The notes under the pieces are model-generated. The model saw only the letters and a list, made by a program, of their open reading frames with translations, was not told the origin of the DNA and ran no database searches. The position numbers and the translations under genes were made by a program. DNA of 64,000 bases from NCBI GenBank assembly GCA_016716225.1, contig JADJWT010000001.1, positions 1,932,501 through 1,996,500 on the forward strand, written 5' to 3'. Of the stretch, positions 38,826 through 47,171 are shown in pieces (position 1 is the stretch's first letter; every line of letters begins with the position of its first letter). This DNA comes from Ignavibacteriota bacterium. GTDB taxonomy: Bacteria; Bacteroidota; Ignavibacteria; Ignavibacteriales; Melioribacteraceae.

Positions 38826-40443
38826 ATCATATAAATCCCGTGAACAAAAAAAAGAAAATAGAAAGGAATTATTATTCGGTTTAATTTCCGGAATTTTATT
38901 AGCATTATCATTTCCGCCAATTCCGATGACTTATTTAATATTTTCAGCATTAATTCCTTACTTAATTGTAATTGAAAAAAGGAATACGCTTGCGGAGATT
39001 AATAGATTTACATATTTCACAATATTTTTCTTTAACATATTTACTCTTTATTGGGTTGGAAGCTGGACAAAAGACGCGGATCCATTCTTAATGCTTTCCG
39101 GATCAATATTAATGTTTTTTAATCCAATTGTATTTTTAATCCCTTCTACACTTTACTACTTTGCGAAAAAATATTTAAATAAAAATATCGCATTATTTCT
39201 TCTTCCATGGTTTTGGCTTTTTTATGAATATATTTATTCTATAACTGACTTTAAATTTCCGTGGCTTTCTTTAAGTAATGCACTTCCGTATTTAACATCA
39301 TACGTTCAAATTGTTGATATTATTGGCTCTTATGGACTAACAGTATTAATAATTTACACAAATATTTTTGCGTATAAACTTTTTCAAAATTATAATGAAA
39401 ACAAAAAGTGCAAATTTAATTATGCAATTTTATTCATACTGATTTTAATTATTCCAATTATTTACGGAATGATTAAAATTAATAATTATAAAAAAAGTAC
39501 TAAAAAAGTTAAAGTTGGATTAGTTCAACCAAATTTAAATCCAAATAAAAAATGGGAAGTAGGAAATTTAAACGAGCAAATTAATTTGTATTTGGAATTA
39601 TCGAATGAAGCAATTAAAAAAAATGCAGAATTAATTATTTGGCCGGAAACTGCTTTACCTGTTTATTTATTATTAGATAGTTATAAAAACGAAACTCTGA
39701 AAATCCAAAATTTTGTTGATTCAAATAAAATTTCAATTTTGACCGGAATGCCGCACGCAAATTTTTTCACGGATTCTTTATCAGCACCCGAAGATGCAAA
39801 ACCGATGAAGAACAGTAAATATTTTTATACTAGTTATAACTCTATTTTATTTTTTTCACCAAATAAAAAAGTTGAACAATACGGAAAAATTAAACTTGTT
39901 CCTTTTGGAGAAAAAGTTCCTCTTGTTGATATTTTCCCAGTTCTTGGAAAATGGATTAAATGGAATGTTGGGATTTCAAGTTGGAATACTGGCACCGACA
40001 CTGTAGTTTTTTCCACAAAAAATAATTTTTCTAATTATAAAGTTGGCGGTGTTATTTGTATTGAAGCAATTTATCCGGATTTTATTTCTGCGTTTGTTGA
40101 TAAAGGTGCTGAATTTATTAGTGTAGTTACAAATGATAGTTGGTACGGAAATTCAAGCGGACCATATCAGCACAAAGAAATTCATGTTTTAAGAGCTGTT
40201 GAAAATAGAAGATCACTTGTTAGAGCTGCAAATGGTGGAATAAGTTGTATTATAAATCCATTAGGTGAAACATTATCAGATACGAAAATGTTTACTAAAA
40301 CTATTTTAGTAGGCGATGTTGAATTAAGAAGTGATAAAACTTTTTTCACCGAACATCCATTGTTGCTGCCATATATTAGTATTGTGATTACATTTTTCGT
40401 AATTATATCTACTATTATCGGTAAGTTTTTTAATAAAAAATAA
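38806..40443 (+). CDS. lnt: Apolipoprotein N-acyltransferase
   Basis: Lnt adds the third acyl chain to lipoproteins in the inner membrane. The 545-residue protein has an N-terminal membrane region of about seven helices, then a nitrilase-like domain. The catalytic triad can be placed at the Glu of IWPETALPV, the Lys of IKLVPFGEKVP and the Cys of GGVICIEAIYPD. WYGNSSGPYQHKEIHVLRAVENRRSLVRAANGG (residues 447-479) is conserved across the family. Its start overlaps dedA by 20 bases. It would mature the lipoproteins encoded nearby, such as that at 20335. Confidence 0.94.
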   Translation: MLKKIFRSYKSREQKKENRKELLFGLISGILLALSFPPIPMTYLIFSALIPYLIVIEKRNTLAEINRFTYFTIFFFNIFTLYWVGSWTKDADPFLMLSGSILMFFNPIVFLIPSTLYYFAKKYLNKNIALFLLPWFWLFYEYIYSITDFKFPWLSLSNALPYLTSYVQIVDIIGSYGLTVLIIYTNIFAYKLFQNYNENKKCKFNYAILFILILIIPIIYGMIKINNYKKSTKKVKVGLVQPNLNPNKKWEVGNLNEQINLYLELSNEAIKKNAELIIWPETALPVYLLLDSYKNETLKIQNFVDSNKISILTGMPHANFFTDSLSAPEDAKPMKNSKYFYTSYNSILFFSPNKKVEQYGKIKLVPFGEKVPLVDIFPVLGKWIKWNVGISSWNTGTDTVVFSTKNNFSNYKVGGVICIEAIYPDFISAFVDKGAEFISVVTNDSWYGNSSGPYQHKEIHVLRAVENRRSLVRAANGGISCIINPLGETLSDTKMFTKTILVGDVELRSDKTFFTEHPLLLPYISIVITFFVIISTIIGKFFNKK

Positions 40444-40452
40444 ATTTAAATC

Positions 40453-40522
40453 GTCATTCCCGCGAAAGCGGGAATCTAGAAAATAATAATTTTGATTCCC
40501 GATTAAAGCATCCGGGAATGAC
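40453..40522. repeat. Paired REP-like elements (BIME-type)
   Basis: Left unit: GTCATTCCCG, CGAAAG loop, CGGGAATC. Right unit: GATTCCCG, spacer, CGGGAATGAC. The two units are inverted relative to each other around about 20 bp of AT-rich sequence. The right unit matches the palindrome at 35348. It lies between lnt and ltaE and carries no gene. Confidence 0.75.
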
Positions 40523-40548
40523 AAGTTTAATTAAATTAAAGAGAGTTT

Positions 40549-41577
40549 ATGAACAAAATAATTGATTTAAGAAGTGATACAGTTACTCGTCCATCCCAAG
40601 GAATGAGAAAAGCAATGTATGATGCAGAAGTAGGCGATGATGTATTTAAGGAAGATCCAACATTAAATAAGCTTCAAGCAATGATTGCCGAATTACTCGG
40701 CAAAGAATCAGCATTGTTTGTACCAAGCGGCGTTATGGGAAATCAGATTTGTTTGAATGTTCATTCAAATCCGGGTGATGAAGTAATTTGTGAAGCAGAT
40801 GCACATATATTCCAGTATGAATCCGGTTCACCGGCAGTGTTAAGTGGAATTCAACTTTATCCAATTAAAGCAGATCGTGGAATTCTTAATCCGGAATTAG
40901 TAGAACCATTAATTCGACCAACAAGCGCATACTACATGCCAAGAACAAAAATTATTGAAGTAGAAAATACACACAACAGAGCCGGCGGAACAATTTATAA
41001 ATTAGAGGAAATTGAAAAGCTTCAAACTCTTGTGAGAAAACATAATTTAAAATTTCATTTGGATGGAGCAAGATTGTGGAATGCTTCAGTCGCAACCGGC
41101 ATAAAAGTTTCCGAGTATGCAAAATATTTTGATTCAGTTTCAGTTTGTTTATCAAAGGGTTTAGGAACTCCGGTTGGTTCTGTAATTGCCGGAACAAAAG
41201 ATTTTATAAATGAAGCTTTCCGAGTAAGGAAAGCATTTGGGGGAGGAATGCGCCAAGCCGGAGTATTAGCTGCTGCTGGAATTTATGCAATTCAAAATAA
41301 TATTGAACGACTTTCAGAAGATCATGAAAAAACAAAAATGCTTGCAAATTATTTAGTTAAAACTGGAAAGTTTGAATTAATAAATAAAGAAGTTGAAACA
41401 AATATTATTATATTTAAACCATTACAAAAAAGTGTTGAAGAATCTTTATCAATTTGCAAAGAAAATGGATTGCTTTTTTCGGTTGGACAAATTGGAACTT
41501 TACGAGCCGTAACTCATATGGATGTTAGTTTTGAAGATATAAATAAAGTTTGCGAAATTATTGAAAAAGTTTTTTAA
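40549..41577 (+). CDS. ltaE: Low-specificity L-threonine aldolase
   Basis: A pyridoxal-phosphate enzyme that cleaves threonine and allo-threonine to glycine and acetaldehyde. The 342-residue protein opens with IDLRSDTVTRPSQGMRKAM, the family's N-terminal mark. KFHLDGARLWNAS supplies the Asp contacting the cofactor, and the Schiff-base lysine is in SVCLSKGLGTPVGS. AGAG lies before the start. Gene order places it downstream of the REP-like pair and 6 bases before the next gene. Confidence 0.95.
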   Translation: MNKIIDLRSDTVTRPSQGMRKAMYDAEVGDDVFKEDPTLNKLQAMIAELLGKESALFVPSGVMGNQICLNVHSNPGDEVICEADAHIFQYESGSPAVLSGIQLYPIKADRGILNPELVEPLIRPTSAYYMPRTKIIEVENTHNRAGGTIYKLEEIEKLQTLVRKHNLKFHLDGARLWNASVATGIKVSEYAKYFDSVSVCLSKGLGTPVGSVIAGTKDFINEAFRVRKAFGGGMRQAGVLAAAGIYAIQNNIERLSEDHEKTKMLANYLVKTGKFELINKEVETNIIIFKPLQKSVEESLSICKENGLLFSVGQIGTLRAVTHMDVSFEDINKVCEIIEKVF

Positions 41578-41583
41578 TAAAAT

Positions 41584-42036
41584 ATGGAAATAGAAAATTT
41601 CAAACATAAAATTACTGAAGTTGTAAAATTTCATGAAGTTGATATAATGGGAGTATGCAACAATGCAGTTTACTTCAATTATTTTGAAGATGCACGAATT
41701 AAATATCTTCAAGATTTAAAGAAGAATTATAATCTCAAAGTTATTTTAGAAAATAATTTATTTTTCATAATGGCTCATAATGAATGTGATTATATTCTTC
41801 CGGCAAAATTGGATGATGAGTTAGAAATTTTAACTAAAATTATTGAAATCAGAAATTCAAGTTTTAAATTTGAACATTTAATAATAAACAAAAATAATTC
41901 GCAAATTATTGCAAAGGGAAATGGAATTCTTGTTCATATAAATTTGCAAACAAAAAAGTCTGTTCCATTACCGGATGAATTTTATAATGCTGTAAACGAT
42001 TTTGAAAAGGGGGTAGAAATTAATAAAAATCCTTAA
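41584..42036 (+). CDS. Acyl-CoA thioesterase (hotdog fold, 4HBT/YbgC-like)
   Basis: A 150-residue hotdog-fold protein. The signature VKFHEVDIMGVCNNAVYFNYFEDAR has the conserved Asp near residue 20 and the family's N-x-Y-F pattern. The gene starts 6 bases after ltaE, so the two are probably co-transcribed. Substrate is unknown, and members act on acyl-CoA or aromatic-CoA thioesters. Confidence 0.86.
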   Translation: MEIENFKHKITEVVKFHEVDIMGVCNNAVYFNYFEDARIKYLQDLKKNYNLKVILENNLFFIMAHNECDYILPAKLDDELEILTKIIEIRNSSFKFEHLIINKNNSQIIAKGNGILVHINLQTKKSVPLPDEFYNAVNDFEKGVEINKNP

Positions 42037-42053
42037 CTTTTTTTGAGGTAAAA

Positions 42054-42740
42054 ATGGGAATTGTAATTGATATTGAAACCGTTGGATTTGAGTTGGAAAA
42101 TTTGGCGGAAAGTCAGCAAGAATTTCTACTCAGATATGCGGAAAAAGAATCTGATCAAATTATAAGAGAAAATAAAAAAGAAGAAGTAGAAAGATTTTTA
42201 AGTCTTTATCCTTACACTGCAAAAATAATTTCAATTGGAATGTTGAACACAGAAACAAACGGAATTTTTGTTTTGTACGATGACAATTCCGAAGAAGAAA
42301 TTATTATTGAAGAAAAAGGAATTAAGTACAAATCCATAAATGAAAAAGAACTTTTAAAATTATTTTGGAATTATTTATCCAAAACCGATAAAGTAATTAC
42401 ATTTAACGGAAGAAATTTTGATATACCCTTTTTAATGCTTCGCTCCGCAATGCTTGAAGTAAAACCTACTATAAATTTAATTCATAACAGATACAACATA
42501 ACAAAACACATTGATTTGCTTGATCAATTTACATTTTACGGAATTACAAGAAAATTTAATTTGGATTTTTATTGCCACGCATTTGGAATAAAATCACCCA
42601 AATCTAAGGGAATTACCGGAATGGAAATTAAGGAATTATACAAAGCCGGAAAAATTAAAGACATTGCAATTTACTGTGGTGAAGATGTAAAAGCAACTTA
42701 TGAATTATATAAGATTTGGGAAGATTATTTGAATATTTAG
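42054..42740 (+). CDS. Predicted 3'-5' exonuclease, PolB-exonuclease-like
   Basis: A 228-residue RNase H-fold nuclease related to the exonuclease domain of family B DNA polymerases. The catalytic acidic residues are placed as in DEDDy exonucleases: Asp and Glu in VIDIETVG (residues 6 and 8), Asp in TFNGRNFDIPFL, and Asp in CGEDVKATYELY near the end. LLDQFTFYG supplies a further conserved Asp. A TGAGGTA stretch lies before the start. The substrate is not known. Confidence 0.85.
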   Translation: MGIVIDIETVGFELENLAESQQEFLLRYAEKESDQIIRENKKEEVERFLSLYPYTAKIISIGMLNTETNGIFVLYDDNSEEEIIIEEKGIKYKSINEKELLKLFWNYLSKTDKVITFNGRNFDIPFLMLRSAMLEVKPTINLIHNRYNITKHIDLLDQFTFYGITRKFNLDFYCHAFGIKSPKSKGITGMEIKELYKAGKIKDIAIYCGEDVKATYELYKIWEDYLNI

Positions 42741-42795
42741 AAAAACTTGTTAAATAATTTTTAAATATGTTTTTACAAAATTGATTAAAGCATAA

Positions 42796-43098
42796 ATGAA
42801 AAATTTCAGTTGCCCGAATTGTAAAAGTCCAATATCTATTAAAGAAATATTTCGTTTTAGAAAAAATCATCAAACAAATTGTAATAATTGTAAAACAATT
42901 CTGAAACCAAAAAATATTAAATCATGGAATTGGGGTTTTGGTATTGGTTTGTTATCTGTTGTAATTCCCGCAACAATTATTTTACATTTTTATGATAACT
43001 TTTTAATTGCAGCAATAATAAGCATTTGTTCTGCAGTAATTGCAATATCGTTAGTTGCATTGTATACTTATTTATCGGTTGAATTTGAAAAAGAATGA
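42796..43098 (+). CDS. Small membrane protein with N-terminal zinc ribbon
   Basis: A 100-residue protein. Cys6, Cys9, Cys29 and Cys32 (CPNC and CNNC) form a zinc-ribbon-like pair, followed by two membrane segments at about 47-67 and 69-92. Such short zinc-ribbon membrane proteins are common and of unknown role. No strong ribosome binding site is seen. The hairpin at 43236 could terminate its transcript. Confidence 0.6.
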   Translation: MKNFSCPNCKSPISIKEIFRFRKNHQTNCNNCKTILKPKNIKSWNWGFGIGLLSVVIPATIILHFYDNFLIAAIISICSAVIAISLVALYTYLSVEFEKE

Positions 43099-43233
43099 AT
43101 TAATTTTGATAATAACAGTGGTTGAGGTTTTTAGAAGAGTTTGTTTATAAATCAAAAAATAGCAACAGGAATTTCATCAAAAAAATATATCATATAATAA
43201 GAATCTTAATTTATTGAATTATAAAATATTTTC

Positions 43234-44235
43234 TCAAAGATGCCATCTTCTAAAAGATGGCATCTTTTTAAATTTATTACTTTTTAGTTCTGCAATTAAA
43301 GCCGGAACTACTTCAAAAACATCTCCGGCAATTCCATAATCCGCAATTTGAAAAATTGGAGCATCTGCATCTTTGTTAATTGCAACAATACATTTTGATG
43401 ATCGCATTCCGGCTAAATGTTGAATTGCTCCGGAAATTCCCAATGCAATATATAAATTTGGCGAAACTGTTTTTCCTGTTTGTCCTACTTGTTCTGCATG
43501 AGGTCGCCAACCAGCATCTACAACAGCGCGGGAAGCTCCGACAGCAGCTCCTAAAACTTCTGCTAAATCTTCAACCAGTTTAAAATTTGCAGCTTCTTTC
43601 ATTCCTCTTCCGCCGGAAACAATTATTGATGCTTCTGCAACATCTAACTTTCCTTCAGCTTTTTTAACTTCAACTACTTTTGTTGAAAAATCCGGTGAAG
43701 AAATTCCTTTGACAATTATTTCTGAATTATTTTCAGTTGGTTCTCCCGGATTAAATACATTTGGTCTAATTGTAAAAACTTTTTTCTCTGAATTTATTTT
43801 AATATCAACTAATGCTTTTCCAGCGTAAATTGGTCTTGTTGCAATAATATTATTTTCGGATGTTTCAATTTTAATAACATCAACTGCAATTCCAGCATCC
43901 AATCTTGCAGCAATCCGCGGTGCTAAATCTTTTCCGAGTGAAGTATTTCCAAATAAAATTATATTAGCATTAATTTCATTTATAAATTCAGTTAAAGATT
44001 TTGAAAATGCTGAAGGTGAATATTTGGTAAATTCTGAATTTTTAAGAAGAGTAATTTTCTTAATTCCGTAGTTTCCAATTTTATTTAAATCAGAAATTTC
44101 TCCGCCATTAATTACAGCTTCAACTTCACAATTTAATTTTTGAGAAAGCTCAAATCCGGCTTTTGAAATTTCATTAGAAATTTTCTTTATAACATTATAT
44201 CTTTGTTCAAGAACTACTAAAATTTTATTTGCCAT
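43234..44235 (-). CDS. etfA: Electron transfer flavoprotein subunit alpha
   Basis: With EtfB this FAD protein takes electrons from acyl-CoA dehydrogenases, one of which lies at 25220. The 333-residue protein has the FAD-binding C-terminal domain: GGRGMKEAANF, GASRAVVDAGWRPHAEQVGQTGKTVSPNLYIALGISGAIQHLAG (residues 236-278), and ADYGIAGDVFEVVPALIAEL. Homologues usually end at about that point. Here the frame runs on for about 13 residues (SNKFKKMPSFRRWHL) through a 14-bp hairpin, and its TGA is at the hairpin's far edge. It follows etfB by 9 bases. Confidence 0.94.
   Translation of the reverse strand: MANKILVVLEQRYNVIKKISNEISKAGFELSQKLNCEVEAVINGGEISDLNKIGNYGIKKITLLKNSEFTKYSPSAFSKSLTEFINEINANIILFGNTSLGKDLAPRIAARLDAGIAVDVIKIETSENNIIATRPIYAGKALVDIKINSEKKVFTIRPNVFNPGEPTENNSEIIVKGISSPDFSTKVVEVKKAEGKLDVAEASIIVSGGRGMKEAANFKLVEDLAEVLGAAVGASRAVVDAGWRPHAEQVGQTGKTVSPNLYIALGISGAIQHLAGMRSSKCIVAINKDADAPIFQIADYGIAGDVFEVVPALIAELKSNKFKKMPSFRRWHL
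43236..43268 (+). terminator. AAAGAT hairpin, copy 3: terminator and end of etfA
   Basis: A perfect 14-bp stem: AAAGATGCCATCTT, loop CTAA, AAGATGGCATCTTT, followed by two more T on the plus strand. It ends transcription from the plus-strand gene upstream. On the minus strand it lies inside the last codons of etfA. It belongs to the same hairpin family as the copies at 33604 and 35391. Confidence 0.85.
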
Positions 44236-44244
44236 ATAATTCTC

Positions 44245-44991
44245 CTAAATTACTTTAGCTTCTTCTTTCAATAAACGAACTAATTCCGGAACAGCAGTTG
44301 AGTCATTTCCAAGAATTTTACCAGCTTGTTTACCAAGTGGTTTACTCATTTGTACAATTTCTAATTTATTATCAAAACTTGTTGCATTTTTTTCTTCAAT
44401 TACTTTTTTCTTTGCTGCCATAATTCCTTTTAAAGAAGCATAACGCGGTTCGTTCAAACCTTTTTGACAAGTAATAATTGCCGGCGTTGAAGTTTCAATT
44501 ACTTCTTTTCCACCTTCAATTTCACGTTCAGCAACAATTTTATTTTCATTAATATCAAATTTTACAACAACACTTACACAATTATATCCTAAAATTTCTG
44601 CAGTTAATTGTCCGGTTATTGAATTATCAAAATCAACAGATTGTTTACCCATAAAAACTAAATCTGCATTTTGAAATTTTATTTCATCTGCTAGGGCTTT
44701 AGATAAACTTAAAGAATCACGCATTCCGTTATCTTTTAGCAAAATTCCATTATCTGCACCCATTGCTAATGCTTTTCGAATACTTTCTTTATTTGAATCG
44801 TCACCAAGACTAATTACAACAACTTCTCCACCAAATTTTTCTTTGGTCTTTAAAGCTTCTTCGATTGCAAATTCATCATAGGGATTAAGAATGTAAGTTA
44901 CATCGGTTGGATCGATTGATTTGGCATCACTGCCAATTTTAATTTTTGTAGCTGTATCTGGAACATGACTTATGCAGACAGCAATCTTCAT
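44245..44991 (-). CDS. etfB: Electron transfer flavoprotein subunit beta
   Basis: The 248-residue partner of EtfA, which binds AMP and contributes to the FAD site. The N-terminal block KIAVCISHVPDTATKIKI, DEFAIEEALKTKE and VVISLGDDSNKESIRKALAMGADNGIL (residues 56-82) are family signatures, and ETSTPAIITCQKGLNEPRYASLKGIMAAKKK (residues 166-196) is the most conserved part. The strong ribosome binding site GGAGGTACAATG lies at the start. It leads the etfBA unit. Confidence 0.95.
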   Translation of the reverse strand: MKIAVCISHVPDTATKIKIGSDAKSIDPTDVTYILNPYDEFAIEEALKTKEKFGGEVVVISLGDDSNKESIRKALAMGADNGILLKDNGMRDSLSLSKALADEIKFQNADLVFMGKQSVDFDNSITGQLTAEILGYNCVSVVVKFDINENKIVAEREIEGGKEVIETSTPAIITCQKGLNEPRYASLKGIMAAKKKVIEEKNATSFDNKLEIVQMSKPLGKQAGKILGNDSTAVPELVRLLKEEAKVI

Positions 44992-45101
44992 TGTACCTCC
45001 TATTTATACCGAAATATTTTTAAAAATAGTATAAATTTTGATACAAATAAAGTTTTTAAGTCATGAAAAATTTAAAATATTTTTTTTATGGATTTCAGCA
45101 A

Positions 45102-45293
45102 TTATGAAAAATATACAACTACAATTGATAACATTAAAATATGTAGAACCAATAAACTGCTGATAAATATTTTTTTTCTGTTTTGTTTTTTTTCATGAAG
45201 TTTATCTTCCTCAAAAACTCTTTTGCTGAAGAAATCTCCCATTGAAGGATTCCACTCTGGATGAGACATTGGATTTTGTATATATTGTGACAC
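45102..45293 (-). CDS. Small single-span membrane protein
   Basis: A 63-residue protein starting at GTG 45293. AGGAGG stands 6 bases upstream, a strong signal that decides this start. One membrane segment occupies about residues 43-62 (FISSLLVLHILMLSIVVVYF), and the preceding region is polar with several lysines and arginines, so the C-terminus probably faces outward. No family recognised. It is a single-gene unit divergent from the 45576 gene. Confidence 0.6.
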   Translation of the reverse strand: MSQYIQNPMSHPEWNPSMGDFFSKRVFEEDKLHEKKQNRKKIFISSLLVLHILMLSIVVVYFS

Positions 45294-45575
45294 TAAAACC
45301 TCCTTTTTTAAACATATTAAAAATTTAATTAATACACAATTGAATTAATTTTCTTTTAAATTTCCTTGTTTTGATGTTTCAAAGTAATAGAAGTAAATTC
45401 CGTAGTTTGTGATTCATCTCACACGTTTTAATTCAACTTTCGCGAAAAAATGCCGATTATTTTTCTAAAGTTTATTACAATTTAAGAGAAATTGATATTT
45501 CTGTATTTTGTTATAAATCACTGATTTACAAACTCAATTTCTGCTTATTGCGGATAAAAATTGAGGTAAATTAAA

Positions 45576-45767
45576 ATGAGTCTAATTGTTAAAGGAAATT
45601 CTGGTGAATTTTTTATTAAAAATGAATCCAGCATATTAGAAGTAAAAATTGATGAAACCGGAAATCAAACCGGAGAAAGTAAAGTTCATGTAATAACAGA
45701 TTCTATAGAAAATCAAGAAGATAGAATTTTGGTAATACAAAAATTAAGAGAATTTAGAAAAAATTAA
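45576..45767 (+). CDS. Short hypothetical protein upstream of a STAS gene
   Basis: A 63-residue, mostly beta and charged protein (opening MSLIVKGNSGEFFIKNESS) with no recognised family. A TGAGGT lies before the start and the STAS gene starts 20 bases after its stop, so the two share a transcript. It may be a regulator or partner of the STAS protein, but that is inference. Confidence 0.6.
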   Translation: MSLIVKGNSGEFFIKNESSILEVKIDETGNQTGESKVHVITDSIENQEDRILVIQKLREFRKN

Positions 45768-45787
45768 CTAAATTTAGGGAAACGGTA

Positions 45788-46243
45788 ATGTTAAATCTTC
45801 AAGAAAAAAAAGAAAATAATTCAATTGATCAATTTCAAAATAGATTAAAAAACAGATTTATAATTGAAGGTAGCTCTTTGTTAGGAAATAAAGTAGAATT
45901 CTCTAATTTTTTTGAAAAAGATTCTAAGTCTTCTTCAGAATTTACAATTATTAAAATTTTATTTGAGCGCGCAACCTTAAGAGAGGCTTCAAGTTTCAAA
46001 TCATTTTTAGATAAAACTGTTGCTGAAGATAATAAAAGTATAATTGTTGATTTGAATGAGTGCGAGTTTGTAGATTCTTCGTTTTTCGGAGTTTTAGTTG
46101 CTGGTGTTAAAAGAACAAAAGCAATGGGCAAAAAGTTTTATTTAATTTATAATAATCAAAATAGATTACCAATCTTTTCAGCTACTGGTTTAGATAAAGT
46201 CTTTAAAGTATTTAACTCAATTAGTGAAGCAGAAAAAGCATAA
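45788..46243 (+). CDS. STAS domain protein (anti-sigma-antagonist-like)
   Basis: A 151-residue protein whose C-terminal 100 residues form a STAS domain: IIVDLNECEFVDSSFFGVLVAGVKR holds the phosphorylatable serine pair at residues 97-98, and GKKFYLIYNNQNRLPIFSATGLDKVFKVF (residues 115-143) completes the fold. The usual DSSG is DSSF here. The N-terminal 45 residues are an extra, variable segment. No kinase or phosphatase partner is encoded nearby, so it is an orphan. Confidence 0.8.
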   Translation: MLNLQEKKENNSIDQFQNRLKNRFIIEGSSLLGNKVEFSNFFEKDSKSSSEFTIIKILFERATLREASSFKSFLDKTVAEDNKSIIVDLNECEFVDSSFFGVLVAGVKRTKAMGKKFYLIYNNQNRLPIFSATGLDKVFKVFNSISEAEKA

Positions 46244-46244
46244 G

Positions 46245-47171
46245 TTAGAGAATGTGTTTTTCCCCCGAATCCATTCTTTCAATGTATAACTGCGCAATTT
46301 CTGCTCCAATTAAAAATAATATTGAAGCATAAAAAAGCCAAAACAGTAATACAATTACAAGTAAAAATGCTTGGTAAAATTGATTTGTCTGAAGAAAATT
46401 TACCACATAATATCCAAAAGTAAATCTTGCAAATTCCCATAAAATTGTTGCCCAAAGTGCACCGATAAATACGGCTTTTTTATTCAATTTTGAATAAGGA
46501 ATAATTGTGTAAAATAGAAAGAATAAAAATAATACAACAATTATTGAAGTTAAGGAATAAATTGAATGAATAATTTTATCGACTTTAAAATTTACAAGAA
46601 TATCCAAATTTTCCGTTGCGGTAATAAATAAATTTATTGAAGGTAATACAAATGTGGAAATTAAAATCATAAGAATAACTAAAATTACCATTCCAAAATC
46701 TCTAAGTAAACCAAAAATAATTCCTTTCTCTTTATCGTAACCAAAAATTTCATTAAGGATTGTTCTCATACTGCTGAAAATCCATGTGGAAGTAAAAAAT
46801 AAACCAATTAATCCCAAAACAAATGCAGTTGTGCTGTATTGATAAACTTCCGGAACTCTTTTTAAAATTGCAATTTTCGTAAATTCAGCGTATTCTGGAT
46901 AAGGAATCATTGTTATAATTATTTTAGAAAGATTTTCTTCAATTGTTAGCGGATCAACAATTTTTCCCAAAATTGCAAAAAGTAAAAGTAATATTGGAAT
47001 AGTAGATAAAATTAATGAAAATGCAATTCCGCCGCCGGCAAGAAAAATATGATGTTCGTCAATTCTCTTTAATAAACCAATTATATAATGATTGAAAAAT
47101 CCTAAAATTTCTCTGTAACGATTAAAAGAAAAAAAATTTCCAATTAATCTTAAAAATTTGAATTTACTCAT
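46245..47171 (-). CDS. YihY/virulence factor BrkB family membrane protein
   Basis: A 308-residue inner-membrane protein with six or more membrane segments. The family stretches DEHHIFLAGGGIAFSLILSTIPILLLLFA (residues 37-65) near the start, LGLIGLFFTSTWIFSSMRTILNEIFG in the middle and VNFLQTNQFYQAFLLVIVLLFWLFYASILFLIGAEIA (residues 261-297) near the end fit the YihY group, whose function is unsettled despite an old RNase BN label. Its start overlaps purL by 8 bases on the same strand. Confidence 0.9.
   Translation of the reverse strand: MSKFKFLRLIGNFFSFNRYREILGFFNHYIIGLLKRIDEHHIFLAGGGIAFSLILSTIPILLLLFAILGKIVDPLTIEENLSKIIITMIPYPEYAEFTKIAILKRVPEVYQYSTTAFVLGLIGLFFTSTWIFSSMRTILNEIFGYDKEKGIIFGLLRDFGMVILVILMILISTFVLPSINLFITATENLDILVNFKVDKIIHSIYSLTSIIVVLFLFFLFYTIIPYSKLNKKAVFIGALWATILWEFARFTFGYYVVNFLQTNQFYQAFLLVIVLLFWLFYASILFLIGAEIAQLYIERMDSGEKHIL

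Noticed and set aside
45835..46131. Minus-strand frame inside the STAS gene
   Set aside because: Antisense to the STAS motif; no ribosome binding site and no family.
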